A stretch of DNA of 64,000 nucleotides from Fluviibacter phosphoraccumulans. Lineage in GTDB: Bacteria > Pseudomonadota > Gammaproteobacteria > Burkholderiales > Rhodocyclaceae. The DNA lies in the NCBI RefSeq assembly GCF_016110345.1, contig NZ_AP019011.1:124001-188000 (forward strand). Direction: 5' to 3'. How positions within the stretch are numbered: the stretch's first letter is position 1; every line of letters starts with the position of its first letter. This document shows positions 8,339-16,966 of this stretch, one piece after another. Under the pieces are notes generated by a model, which had not been told where the DNA came from, ran no database searches, and saw nothing but the letters and a program-made list of their open reading frames with translations. The translations under genes were made by a program, and so were the position numbers.

Positions 8339-10033
8339 ACTGCTGTTGATGCCATGGACGCCCAGGATGTCGGCGAAGCCCGAACGTTCTATTAACGACG
8401 CAGGTTGCGTGTTGAGTCCTGACAGAATCAGGACGCCCCCGCGTTTGCTGAGTGTGCGTTCCAGCGTTTGCAGTAGATCCAGACCAGTTGTGTCCAGCGA
8501 TACCATCTTGGTCAGGTCAAGTACGAGTACCTTGGCCATGGCATCCTGATTTTCGAGCAGGGCTTCCAGTTTGCTGATGGCCGCGAAGAACAGTGAGCCA
8601 TAGATACGGTAGGCCGCGATGCGCTGCTGTCCCTGTTGGCCGCCCAGGGCACCCGAGCCATAATAATCTTCCAGTGGAATTCGTTCGACTTGTGTCAGTT
8701 CGGACATACGGTAAAGATAGAACAGACAGGCGAGAATCATACCCAGCTCAACGGCCAGCGTTAGGTCAAACACCACGGTGACCATAAAGGTGGAGAGCAA
8801 GATCGCACGGTAGGGAATGGTATATCGGCGCAACTCGGTAAAGGCATGCCACTCGCCCATATTCCAGGCGACCAGCATGAGAATGGCCGATAGCGCAGGA
8901 AGAGGGACATACACAGCAGCCGGTGCCGCAATGACGACCACCAGCAGTAACGCCACGGAGTGAAAAATGCCGGAAAAAGGCGATCGTCCACCCGCGCGCA
9001 CATTGGTTGACGTGCGGGCAATGGCACCCGTGGCGGCAAAACCGCCGAATAAGGGCGCGACGATATTGGCTAAGCCCTGCGCCATGAGTTCTTGATTCGG
9101 ATCATGGCGATCGTCAATGGCCGCGTCTGCAACGCGCGCCGAAAGGAGCGATTCGATGGCGCCGAGTAGCGCGATCGCGATTGCCGGTTGAATCAGTTGA
9201 TTCAAGGTTGATAGTGATAGCGTGGGCAGGGTCAGCGCAGGGATGTCCTGAGGAATGCCGCCAAACTTGGAGCCAATTGTTTCAACGGGGAAGACAAAAA
9301 CCGCTTGGAGTCCGGTGGCGACCAGGAGCAGTGCCAGCGGGCCGGGAATCTTGCCCAATGCCGGGATCCATTTGGCGGCCTTTTTGTTCCATACGATGAG
9401 TGCCAATAACGACGCGGCTGACATAGCAACGGTTGGCGCTTGCATCGTGTTTGCATACTGCCACAGTGTTTCCATGCGTTCGAAAAACTCGGCAGGCATG
9501 CTGGGGATGTTCAGGCCGAAGAAATCCTTGATCTGGCTCATGAAGATCACCACGGCAATGCCGTTGGTAAAGCCAATCACTACGCTGATCGGTATGAAAC
9601 GGATCAGCACACCCATTTTGGTCAGCCCCATGATGAAGAGCAGGATGCCGGCAATCATGGTAGCAATCATCAGGTTTTGAAAACCATAAATGCTGACGAT
9701 GCCAAAGACAATGGGGATAAACGCGCCGGTGGGTCCGCCGATCTGTACGCGGGAGCCGCCCAGCAATGAGATCACGAAGCCGGCCACAATGGCTGTCCAA
9801 ATGCCAGCAGTCGGGGAGCAGCCGGAAGCAATGGCAAAAGCAATCGCCAATGGCAGGGCTAGCACGCCGACCGTGACACCTGCTGCCATATCTTTGGCAA
9901 GTAATTCAGGCGTGTAATCCTTCAGGCAGTCCAGCAGTTTCGGATGAAAGCGGGCGAAAGAAATTTTGCCGGAGGCTTTGCTTGCTATCCTCTCGTCCGG
10001 CCGAAGTGATCCAGTGATCTCTGCCTCGCTCAT
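8267..10033 (-). CDS. SulP-family anion transporter with STAS domain
   Basis: Inner-membrane SLC26/SulP transporter, probably for sulfate, bicarbonate or another small anion; the substrate cannot be read from sequence. It is 588 aa. About 12-14 membrane segments start near residue 45 (AAGVTVGVLALPLAIAFAIA), with the SulP signature (GCSPTAGIWTAIVAGF) and a C-terminal cytoplasmic STAS domain (VLVLDLTKMVSLDTTGLDLL, about residues 480-570). A good ribosome site (GGGAGGG) precedes the ATG at 10033. It lies 84 bp downstream of metG on the same strand. Its stop lies inside the end of dnaE, so the two transcripts collide tail to tail. Confidence 0.9.
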   Translation of the reverse strand: MSEAEITGSLRPDERIASKASGKISFARFHPKLLDCLKDYTPELLAKDMAAGVTVGVLALPLAIAFAIASGCSPTAGIWTAIVAGFVISLLGGSRVQIGGPTGAFIPIVFGIVSIYGFQNLMIATMIAGILLFIMGLTKMGVLIRFIPISVVIGFTNGIAVVIFMSQIKDFFGLNIPSMPAEFFERMETLWQYANTMQAPTVAMSAASLLALIVWNKKAAKWIPALGKIPGPLALLLVATGLQAVFVFPVETIGSKFGGIPQDIPALTLPTLSLSTLNQLIQPAIAIALLGAIESLLSARVADAAIDDRHDPNQELMAQGLANIVAPLFGGFAATGAIARTSTNVRAGGRSPFSGIFHSVALLLVVVIAAPAAVYVPLPALSAILMLVAWNMGEWHAFTELRRYTIPYRAILLSTFMVTVVFDLTLAVELGMILACLFYLYRMSELTQVERIPLEDYYGSGALGGQQGQQRIAAYRIYGSLFFAAISKLEALLENQDAMAKVLVLDLTKMVSLDTTGLDLLQTLERTLSKRGGVLILSGLNTQPASLIERSGFADILGVHGINSSLTGALLRAQLIIQANTLATEQAT

Positions 10034-10117
10034 TACACCCTCCCCTGGTGCCCTGTGATGGCCCCCGGAGATTATTGGTTTTGTGGGGAGCCTGTTAATT
10101 CCCCATAGTGTAACCGG

Positions 10118-12247
10118 TTATTTAACGCGCATGCCAGGTTGCGCACCGGCGTCAGGGCTCAGAATGAAGAGTCCGGGGTGCTTTTCATCGGTATCGGATG
10201 CAGCAAGTACCATGCCTTCAGAGAGGCCAAACTTCATTTTACGCGGGGCCAGATTGGCTACCATGACCGTTAAACGGCCAACCAGCTGTGCGGGATCGTA
10301 GGCCGATTTGATGCCAGCAAAGACCTGCCGCAGGCGGGGTTCGCCATTCTCGGTTTCGCCTATATCCAACGAAAGGCGGATCAGTTTGTCGGCACCTTCA
10401 ACATGTTCCGCGTTCACAATTTTGGCGATGCGCAGATCGATCTTGGTGAAGTCATCGATGCTGATGTGTGCGTTCTCATCCGCTTTGGCGGCTTCAGCGT
10501 TGGCCGGTTTTTGAGCGGCCTGCTTGGCATCGGCTTTTTTGTCAGCCTTGGCAGGTTCGGTCGCTTGCAGCGAATCGCTGTTGGCAGCAATCAGGGTGTC
10601 AACCATGGGGCGTTCAATCCGGTTCATCAAGTGGGCATATTCGTTGATACGGTGGCCAGCCGCCAGAGGCTTACGGGCATCAGCCCAGACCAATGGGTCG
10701 GCGTTGTAGAAAGCTTCGACCTGGACAGCCAGGGCCGGGAGCACCGGCTTAAGCAAGACGCTCAAGCTGCGGAACAGGTTCAGAGCCGTGCTGGCGACCT
10801 GATGCAGTTGAGGGCGTTGTTCTGGATCTTTGGCCAATAACCAGGGCTGGCGATCATTAACGTAAAGGTTGGCCTGATCAGCCAGATGCATGATCTGGCG
10901 CAGGGCTCGGGCGCTATCACGGGCCTCGAAGGCTGCGGCAATTTCCGCCAGCGCTTCATCCGTGATGATCTGATCAAAGATGCTCTGATCGGTTTCACCC
11001 AGCACGCCATCAAATTGCTTTTTGATAAAACCGGCGCACCGGCTGGCGATGTTAACGTATTTGCCGACGAGGTCACTATTTACTTTGGCGATAAAGTCAT
11101 CGAGGCTGAGATCGATGTCTTCCATGGTGCCATTGAGCTTGCTGGCGAAATAGTAACGCAGCCATTCCGGATTCAGCTTTTGTTGCAGATAGCTTTCGGC
11201 CGTAATAAAGGTACCGCGTGACTTCGACATCTTGGCGCCATCTACCGTCAGGAAGCCGTGTGCACAGATACGGGTCGGGACGCGGAAGCCACCTTCGTGC
11301 AGCATGGCTGGCCAGAACAGGGCGTGGAAGTAGAGAATGTCTTTGCCGATAAAGTGCACCAACTCGGTTTGTGAACCGGGCTTCCAGTAGGCGTCGAAAT
11401 CCAGGCCTTCTTTTTTGGCCAGGGCCTTGAACGCCCCCATATAACCGATTGGCGCATCGAGCCAGACATAAAAATACTTGCCCGGCGCATCGGGAATCGC
11501 AAAACCGAAATACGGGGCATCGCGCGAGATATCCCAGTCGCTGAGCTTGTTTTCACCCGGTGCGCCCAGCCATTCCTGCATTTTATTGGCGGCTTCGTGT
11601 TGCAGGACCGGAATGCCATCCGGAGCGCTACGCGTGAAGTCGCGCAGAAATTGCTGACAGCGCGGATCCGAGAGCTTGAAGAAGTAATGCTGCGACGGCT
11701 TGAATACCGGCACGCTACCGGATACGGCCGAGCGTGGATTCTTCAGCTCTGCTGGGGTGTAGGCGGCACCGCAGGATTCGCAGTTGTCGCCGTACTGATC
11801 GGCTGCGCCACACTTGGGACACTCGCCCTTGATAAAGCGATCGGGCAGGAACATGCCCTTCTCAAGATCGTAATACTGTTCTATTTCGCGAACCTCAATC
11901 AGGCCGGCAGCTTGCAGGTTGCGGTAGATCGTTTCGGCGCACTCACGGTTCTCGTCGCTGTGCGTGGAGTGGTACAGATCAAAATTGATGTGAAACCCGG
12001 TGAAATCGCGTAAATGTTCGTTGTGGACGCGGGCGATCAAGGCTTCGGGCGTGATGCCTTCCTTTTCAGCGCGCAGCATGATCGGGGTGCCATGGGTATC
12101 ATCGGCACAAACGTAAGTCGCTTGGTTGCCGACCAGTTTCTGGAAGCGAACCCAGATATCTGTCTGGATGTATTCGACCAGATGGCCCAAATGGATGGCC
12201 CCGTTAGCGTAGGGCAGCGCGGAAGTAACAAGCAGAGAACGTTTCAT
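10118..12247 (-). CDS. metG: Methionyl-tRNA synthetase
   Basis: Charges tRNA-Met, including the initiator. At 709 aa it is the long form. The class I HIGH motif is HLGH (19-22) and KMSKS lies at 339-343. A zinc knuckle CPKC...CESC sits around residues 143-160, and a C-terminal tRNA-binding dimerisation domain begins near residue 600 (IDDFTKIDLRIAKIV). Before that domain is a low-complexity linker rich in Ala, Lys and Asp, typical of an interdomain tether. It is divergent from apbC, a frequent arrangement in proteobacteria. Confidence 0.97.
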   Translation of the reverse strand: MKRSLLVTSALPYANGAIHLGHLVEYIQTDIWVRFQKLVGNQATYVCADDTHGTPIMLRAEKEGITPEALIARVHNEHLRDFTGFHINFDLYHSTHSDENRECAETIYRNLQAAGLIEVREIEQYYDLEKGMFLPDRFIKGECPKCGAADQYGDNCESCGAAYTPAELKNPRSAVSGSVPVFKPSQHYFFKLSDPRCQQFLRDFTRSAPDGIPVLQHEAANKMQEWLGAPGENKLSDWDISRDAPYFGFAIPDAPGKYFYVWLDAPIGYMGAFKALAKKEGLDFDAYWKPGSQTELVHFIGKDILYFHALFWPAMLHEGGFRVPTRICAHGFLTVDGAKMSKSRGTFITAESYLQQKLNPEWLRYYFASKLNGTMEDIDLSLDDFIAKVNSDLVGKYVNIASRCAGFIKKQFDGVLGETDQSIFDQIITDEALAEIAAAFEARDSARALRQIMHLADQANLYVNDRQPWLLAKDPEQRPQLHQVASTALNLFRSLSVLLKPVLPALAVQVEAFYNADPLVWADARKPLAAGHRINEYAHLMNRIERPMVDTLIAANSDSLQATEPAKADKKADAKQAAQKPANAEAAKADENAHISIDDFTKIDLRIAKIVNAEHVEGADKLIRLSLDIGETENGEPRLRQVFAGIKSAYDPAQLVGRLTVMVANLAPRKMKFGLSEGMVLAASDTDEKHPGLFILSPDAGAQPGMRVK

Positions 12248-12403
12248 GGGCGTAATTTTAGCTGATCAAGGCTCTGGAGCAGGGGTTTTTGCGCAATTTG
12301 GTCGGTGGTTATGTGTAAATTCGGGCGTAAAATCGGGCCAATTAACGCGCCGCCACCCAATGTAGGTGTCAACTGGCTATTTCCCCATGCTGACGGAGTT
12401 TGT

Positions 12404-13507
12404 ATGAACCCATCTGAACACAATGATTTACTCGCCCAGGCTGGCGCTATTCTTGTTGCGCTGGTCGACCCGGTGACCGAGAAGCCCTACTTGATGGCCA
12501 ATCAGGTTGAAGGCGCCCTATCCTGGGTCGATGGCCGGTTGCAGGTGCGGGTACGCGTTGGATACCCCGTTGCGCTGGTTGCACCCGAAATTCGGGAGCG
12601 GATTTTGGCGGCCTTGACGCCGATTGCGGGCGCGACCGCAATCGATGTCGATGTTCAGAGTCATATTGAATCGCATGTGGTTCAGCGCAATCTACCCTTG
12701 CTCAAGGGCGTTAAAAACCTGATTGCCGTGGCCTCGGGCAAAGGCGGTGTGGGCAAGAGCAGTACAGCCGTGAATCTGGCGCTGGCACTGTCCCGTCACG
12801 GGGCTCGCGTGGGTTTGTTGGATGCTGATATTTACGGCCCCTCAATTCCCCAGATGCTGGGCATTGGTGGGCAACAACCGCATTCGCCGGATGGTAAACA
12901 CATCGATGCGCTGCGGGCACACGGCATTGCACTCATGTCGATTGGTTTTTTGGTGGATGCCGAATCCCCAATGGTCTGGCGTGGGCCGATGGTGACCTCG
13001 GCGCTGGAGCAATTGCTGCGCGATACGCTCTGGGGTGAGCTGGATTATCTGGTGGTCGATATGCCACCGGGTACCGGCGATATACAGCTGACGCTCGCTC
13101 AGAAAGTGCCGGTGACGGGCTCCGTGATTGTGACAACACCGCAGGATATTGCGCTGCTCGATGCGCGTAAGGGCATCCGTATGTTTGAAAAGGTTGGCGT
13201 GCCGATTCTGGGGATCGTTGAGAATATGTCCATGCACATCTGCAGCAACTGCGGACATGCTGAGCCGATATTCGGAGAGGGTGGCGGCGAAGCGTTAGGC
13301 TCGGATTATCAGGTGCCTTTGTTGGGTAAGCTCCCACTGGATCTGCGTATTCGCGTCGGTCTGGATGCCGGTCAGCCTATCGTGGCGTCCGATCCCACGT
13401 GCGCGATCAGCCAGCAGTATCTAGACATTGCCCTAAAGGTCGCGGGCGCTGTTGCGGCCAGGGCGCGTGACACCAGCCACAAATTCCCGAAAATTGTGAT
13501 CGAGTAA
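12404..13507 (+). CDS. apbC: Iron-sulfur cluster carrier protein ApbC/Mrp
   Basis: P-loop ATPase of the Mrp/NBP35 family that holds and delivers Fe-S clusters. It is 367 aa. An N-terminal DUF59-like MIP18 domain (1-90) is followed by the deviant Walker A GKGGVGKS (112-119), the switch DMPPGTGDIQLTL and the cluster-binding pair C280/C283 (HICSNCGHAE). The start is the ATG at 12404 (MNPSEHND), with ACGGAG 7 nt upstream; a reading from 12305 adds residues unlike the family. It is divergent from metG and convergent with the DUF1330 gene. Confidence 0.94.
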   Translation: MNPSEHNDLLAQAGAILVALVDPVTEKPYLMANQVEGALSWVDGRLQVRVRVGYPVALVAPEIRERILAALTPIAGATAIDVDVQSHIESHVVQRNLPLLKGVKNLIAVASGKGGVGKSSTAVNLALALSRHGARVGLLDADIYGPSIPQMLGIGGQQPHSPDGKHIDALRAHGIALMSIGFLVDAESPMVWRGPMVTSALEQLLRDTLWGELDYLVVDMPPGTGDIQLTLAQKVPVTGSVIVTTPQDIALLDARKGIRMFEKVGVPILGIVENMSMHICSNCGHAEPIFGEGGGEALGSDYQVPLLGKLPLDLRIRVGLDAGQPIVASDPTCAISQQYLDIALKVAGAVAARARDTSHKFPKIVIE

Positions 13508-13513
13508 CCTACG

Positions 13514-13528
13514 GCGGGATCCCGCTTT
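13514..13528. terminator. Short palindrome between convergent apbC and DUF1330 genes
   Basis: GCGGGATCCCGC (13514-13525) is a perfect 12-bp palindrome followed by TTT. It sits in the 30-bp gap between two converging genes, where a terminator is expected, but the loop is absent and the T-tract short. Confidence 0.3.
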
Positions 13529-13537
13529 ACATATAAC

Positions 13538-13831
13538 TTAGCTGTTGACGCGAAAAAGCGTCAGATCCATTGCCAAGCCGCGTACGGGAACAATGGCCAG
13601 ATACTCCGGGCTGTTGGCCCAGCGGTCTGCATCTTCGGCCGAGGGGAAGGCGAGTTCGACAAAGGCGTTGAATGCGCCGCAGGGCAGTTCGTTCCAGTAG
13701 GTTTTGTCGACGGGGCCTCTTGCGGCAATAGAGCCATTGTAGCGCTCAACCGTGGCGCCAACCTGGCTGCGATAAATTTCGAAAGCAGCCAAATCTTTCA
13801 GTCGTATCAGGCCGATTACTTTTACGCTCAT
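13538..13831 (-). CDS. DUF1330-family protein
   Basis: 97-aa ferredoxin-like alpha-beta protein of the DUF1330 family (dimeric alpha-beta barrel superfamily), whose biochemical role is not established. Family features are the opening VIGLIRLKDLAAFEIYRSQV, a central GGIAAR-like turn (here GSIAARGPV), and FNAFVELAFPSAEDADRWANSPEYLAI near the C-terminus. There is no signal peptide. The start ATG at 13831 has AGGAG close upstream on the minus strand. It stands alone between apbC and the divergent dcd. Confidence 0.85.
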   Translation of the reverse strand: MSVKVIGLIRLKDLAAFEIYRSQVGATVERYNGSIAARGPVDKTYWNELPCGAFNAFVELAFPSAEDADRWANSPEYLAIVPVRGLAMDLTLFRVNS

Positions 13832-13971
13832 AAGGGCTCCTTGTGATTGATGGATGTGGGCAGGGTCTGGATTGGTACCGTTCTGGTACTCGCTCCAGGG
13901 TGGGGGATATCTGAAAGCATCTGCGATGAGTGTTGCAAGATTAGCGGGTTACGAGGGGTTTCATGTAGTTT

Positions 13972-14002
13972 TTGCACGACATTGCCCTGCTCGGGGTACA
14001 AT
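13972..14002 (+). promoter_or_regulatory. Candidate dcd promoter
   Basis: TTGCAC (13972-13977) and TACAAT (13997-14002) are spaced by 19 bp, a little long, with the dcd ATG 64 bp downstream. The -10 is strong. The untranslated leader ends in GTTGGAG before the start. Confidence 0.45.
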
Positions 14003-14065
14003 TTCTGCCAATTTTGTGAACCTTTATGAACTAAATCCCCCGCCGGGGAGAGTGTTGGAGCTGGT

Positions 14066-14632
14066 ATGAGCATCAAGTCTGACAAGTGGATTCGCCGTAT
14101 GGCCGAACAGCACGGCATGATCGAGCCGTTTTCCCCGGAACTCGTGCGTGAAGTCAACGGTCAGAAAATCGTGTCCTACGGAACTTCCAGCTACGGCTAC
14201 GATATCCGCTGTGCCCGCGAATTCAAGGTGTTCACCAACATCAACTCGACGGTTGTCGATCCGAAGAATTTTGACCCCAAGTCTTTCGTGGAAATCGAGT
14301 CGGATGTTTGTATCATCCCGCCCAACTCGTTTGCACTGGCCCGCACGATGGAGTATTTCCGTATTCCGCGTTCCGTATTGACCGTCTGCTTGGGCAAGAG
14401 CACCTACGCCCGTTGCGGCATCATCGTGAACGTGACGCCGTTTGAGCCAGAATGGGAAGGCCACGTGACCCTGGAGTTCTCGAACACGACACCGCTGCCC
14501 GCCAAGATTTATGCGGGTGAAGGTTGTGCCCAGGTGTTGTTTTTCGAATCCGACGAGGTATGTGAAACCTCGTACAAGGATCGGGGTGGTAAATACCAGG
14601 GTCAAGAAGGTGTCACACTCCCGAAAATTTAA
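14066..14632 (+). CDS. dcd: dCTP deaminase
   Basis: Converts dCTP to dUTP, the main route to dTMP in many Gram-negative bacteria; here it complements thyA at 20.4 kb. It is 188 aa, the standard length, a trimer of the dUTPase fold. Conserved KSTYAR (111-116) and the catalytic glutamate E137 in EGHVTLEFSN are present. GGAG lies 7 nt before the ATG. A hairpin with a U-rich tail separates it from the decarboxylase downstream. Confidence 0.97.
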   Translation: MSIKSDKWIRRMAEQHGMIEPFSPELVREVNGQKIVSYGTSSYGYDIRCAREFKVFTNINSTVVDPKNFDPKSFVEIESDVCIIPPNSFALARTMEYFRIPRSVLTVCLGKSTYARCGIIVNVTPFEPEWEGHVTLEFSNTTPLPAKIYAGEGCAQVLFFESDEVCETSYKDRGGKYQGQEGVTLPKI

Positions 14633-14668
14633 TGCGCTAGACTCGTGACGAGTCGGTTGTATTTCCCG

Positions 14669-14707
14669 CCGCGTGCCTTGGCTGATGCCTGCACGCGGTG
14701 TTTGTTT
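14669..14707 (+). terminator. Terminator or attenuator between dcd and the decarboxylase gene
   Basis: CCGCGTGC (14669-14676) and GCACGCGG (14691-14698) form a perfect 8-bp stem with a 14-nt loop, followed by TGTTTGTTT. A second perfect palindrome (GACTCG-TGA-CGAGTC, 14640-14654) starts just after the dcd stop. Both are in the 95-bp intergenic gap. Confidence 0.5.
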
Positions 14708-14727
14708 CTGGCTGAGGAGCCGTTGCC

Positions 14728-16965
14728 ATGAAGTTTCACTTTCCAATCATCATCATTGATGAAGACTTTCGTTCCGAAAATGCTTCGGGCCTCGGTATTC
14801 GCGCGCTGGCGGAAGCGATCGAAAAGGAGGGGCTGGAGGTTTTGGGCGTCACCAGCTACGGCGATCTGACTTCCTTCGCGCAACAGCAGTCGCGCGCTTC
14901 GTGCTTTATTCTCTCGATTGACGATGAAGAACTGGCGAACGAAGAAGAGCGGACCATTGCCGATCTGCGGGCCTTTGTTAAGGAAATTCGGTACAAGAAC
15001 GCAGAGATTCCGATTTTCCTGCATGGTGAAACGCGCACCTCGCGTCATATCCCGAACGATATCTTGCGGGAGTTACATGGCTTCATTCACATGTACGAAG
15101 ACACGCCGGAATTCATTGCCCGCAACGTGGTGCGGGAGTCGAAGGCTTATCTGGATTCTTTGCCCCCGCCATTCTTCCGTGCCCTGACGCATTATGCGGC
15201 TGATGGTTCGTATTCTTGGCACTGCCCCGGACACTCGGGCGGCGTTGCCTTTCTGAAGAGCCCGGTCGGTCAGATGTTCCACCAGTTCTTTGGTGAAAAC
15301 ATGCTGCGTGCCGATGTGTGTAATGCCGTGGAAGAGCTCGGTCAGCTGCTGGATCACACCGGCCCGGTGGCTGCGTCGGAACGCAACGCCGCACGCATCT
15401 TCAATTGTGACCACCTGTATTTTGTGACGAACGGCACGTCGACGTCGAACAAGATCGTCTGGCACTCGACCGTGGCACCGGGCGACATTGTGGTGGTTGA
15501 CCGCAACTGTCATAAGTCGGTGCTGCACTCCATCATCATGTGTGGCGCGATTCCCGTGTTTCTGATGCCGACCCGCAACAACTTCGGCATCATCGGCCCG
15601 ATTCCGAAAAGCGAGTTTTCCTGGGAAAGCATCCAGAAGAAGATTGCGGCCAATCCATTCATTACCGACAAGAATGCCCAGCCACGTGTGCTGACGATTA
15701 CGCAGTCGACCTACGACGGCATTCTGTACAACGTCGAAGAAATCAAAGAGATGCTCGACGGCAAGATTGATACGTTGCACTTTGATGAAGCCTGGCTGCC
15801 GCATGCGGCGTTCCATGATTTCTATGGCGACTATCACGCCATTGGTGCCGATCGTCCGCGCTGTAAAGAGTCGATGGTCTTCTCGACGCAGTCGACGCAT
15901 AAGCTGCTGGCCGGCCTGAGCCAGGCCTCGCAGATTCTGGTGCAGGATTCCGATGATCGCAAGCTGGATCGCGATGTCTTCAACGAAGCCTATCTGATGC
16001 ACACGTCTACGTCACCGCAGTACGCGATTATCGCCTCGTGCGATGTGGCGGCGGCCATGATGGAAGAACCGGGTGGCCCGGCGCTGGTGGAGGAGTCGAT
16101 TGCCGAGGCGCTTGATTTCCGTCGTGCCATGCGCAAGGTGGATGAGGAGTGGGGCGAGGGCTGGTGGTTCAAAGTCTGGGGTCCAGACGATCTCTCTGAA
16201 GAAGGCATCGAAGAGCGCGAAGCCTGGATGTTGAAGCCGGGTGAACGCTGGCACGGCTTCGGTCAGCTGGCCGATGGCTTTAATATGCTCGACCCGATCA
16301 AGGCGACCATCATCACCCCGGGGCTCGACGTAGACGGCGCCTTTTCGGAAGACATCGGTATCCCGGCCGCCATCGTGACCAAGTACTTGGCCGAGCACGG
16401 CGTGATCGTCGAGAAGTGTGGCCTGTATTCCTTCTTCATCATGTTCACCATCGGCATCACCAAGGGCCGCTGGAATACGATGGTGACCGAGTTGCAGCAG
16501 TTCAAGGACGACTACGATAAGAATCAGCCGTTGTGGAAAGTGTTGCCGGAGTTCTGTCAGAAGCATCCGCGTTATGAGCGGGTGGGCTTGCGCGATTTAT
16601 GTCAGCAGATCCACGATGTTTACAAAGCGAACGATGTCGCCCGCCTGACGACCGAGATGTATCTTTCGGCCATGGTGCCAGCAATGCGTCCGGCGGATGC
16701 CTTTGCCAAAATGGCCCACCGTGAGATTGAGCGCGTGGCCATTGATGATCTGGAAGGCCGCATTACCGCCATGCTGGTGACCCCCTATCCGCCGGGTATT
16801 CCACTGCTGATTCCGGGCGAGCGTTTCAACAAATCCATTGTGAATTATTTACAGTTCGCGCGTGAGTTTAATGAACGCTTCCCTGGCTTCGAGACGGATG
16901 TGCATGGTCTGGTCAAGGGCGATCAGGACGGCAAGACCGCTTACTACGTGGACTGCGTCCGTTAG
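14728..16965 (+). CDS. Orn/Lys/Arg decarboxylase (PLP, fold-type I, biodegradative type)
   Basis: PLP enzyme that decarboxylates a basic amino acid to its polyamine or diamine; the exact substrate (lysine, arginine or ornithine) cannot be assigned by eye. It is 745 aa, the size of CadA/AdiA/SpeC. An N-terminal response-regulator-like wing domain (1-130) is followed by the aspartate aminotransferase fold with HCPGHSGG, TNGTSTSNK and FDEAW. The PLP lysine is K392 in STQSTHKLLAGLSQ. A C-terminal domain (ending YYVDCVR) follows. The start ATG follows GAGGAG by about 8 nt. One base after its stop begins a DAACS symporter, so the two are probably co-translated. The dcd-decarboxylase adjacency is known in Burkholderia. 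Confidence 0.93.
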   Translation: MKFHFPIIIIDEDFRSENASGLGIRALAEAIEKEGLEVLGVTSYGDLTSFAQQQSRASCFILSIDDEELANEEERTIADLRAFVKEIRYKNAEIPIFLHGETRTSRHIPNDILRELHGFIHMYEDTPEFIARNVVRESKAYLDSLPPPFFRALTHYAADGSYSWHCPGHSGGVAFLKSPVGQMFHQFFGENMLRADVCNAVEELGQLLDHTGPVAASERNAARIFNCDHLYFVTNGTSTSNKIVWHSTVAPGDIVVVDRNCHKSVLHSIIMCGAIPVFLMPTRNNFGIIGPIPKSEFSWESIQKKIAANPFITDKNAQPRVLTITQSTYDGILYNVEEIKEMLDGKIDTLHFDEAWLPHAAFHDFYGDYHAIGADRPRCKESMVFSTQSTHKLLAGLSQASQILVQDSDDRKLDRDVFNEAYLMHTSTSPQYAIIASCDVAAAMMEEPGGPALVEESIAEALDFRRAMRKVDEEWGEGWWFKVWGPDDLSEEGIEEREAWMLKPGERWHGFGQLADGFNMLDPIKATIITPGLDVDGAFSEDIGIPAAIVTKYLAEHGVIVEKCGLYSFFIMFTIGITKGRWNTMVTELQQFKDDYDKNQPLWKVLPEFCQKHPRYERVGLRDLCQQIHDVYKANDVARLTTEMYLSAMVPAMRPADAFAKMAHREIERVAIDDLEGRITAMLVTPYPPGIPLLIPGERFNKSIVNYLQFAREFNERFPGFETDVHGLVKGDQDGKTAYYVDCVR

Positions 16966-16966
16966 T

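Noticed and set aside
10084..10105. Hairpin TGGGGA/TCCCCA between metG and sulP as a terminator
   Set aside because: On the transcribed minus strand no U-tract follows, so it is not an intrinsic terminator.
15073..16002. 309-codon minus-strand frame opposite the decarboxylase
   Set aside because: Antisense shadow of a certain gene, low-complexity composition.
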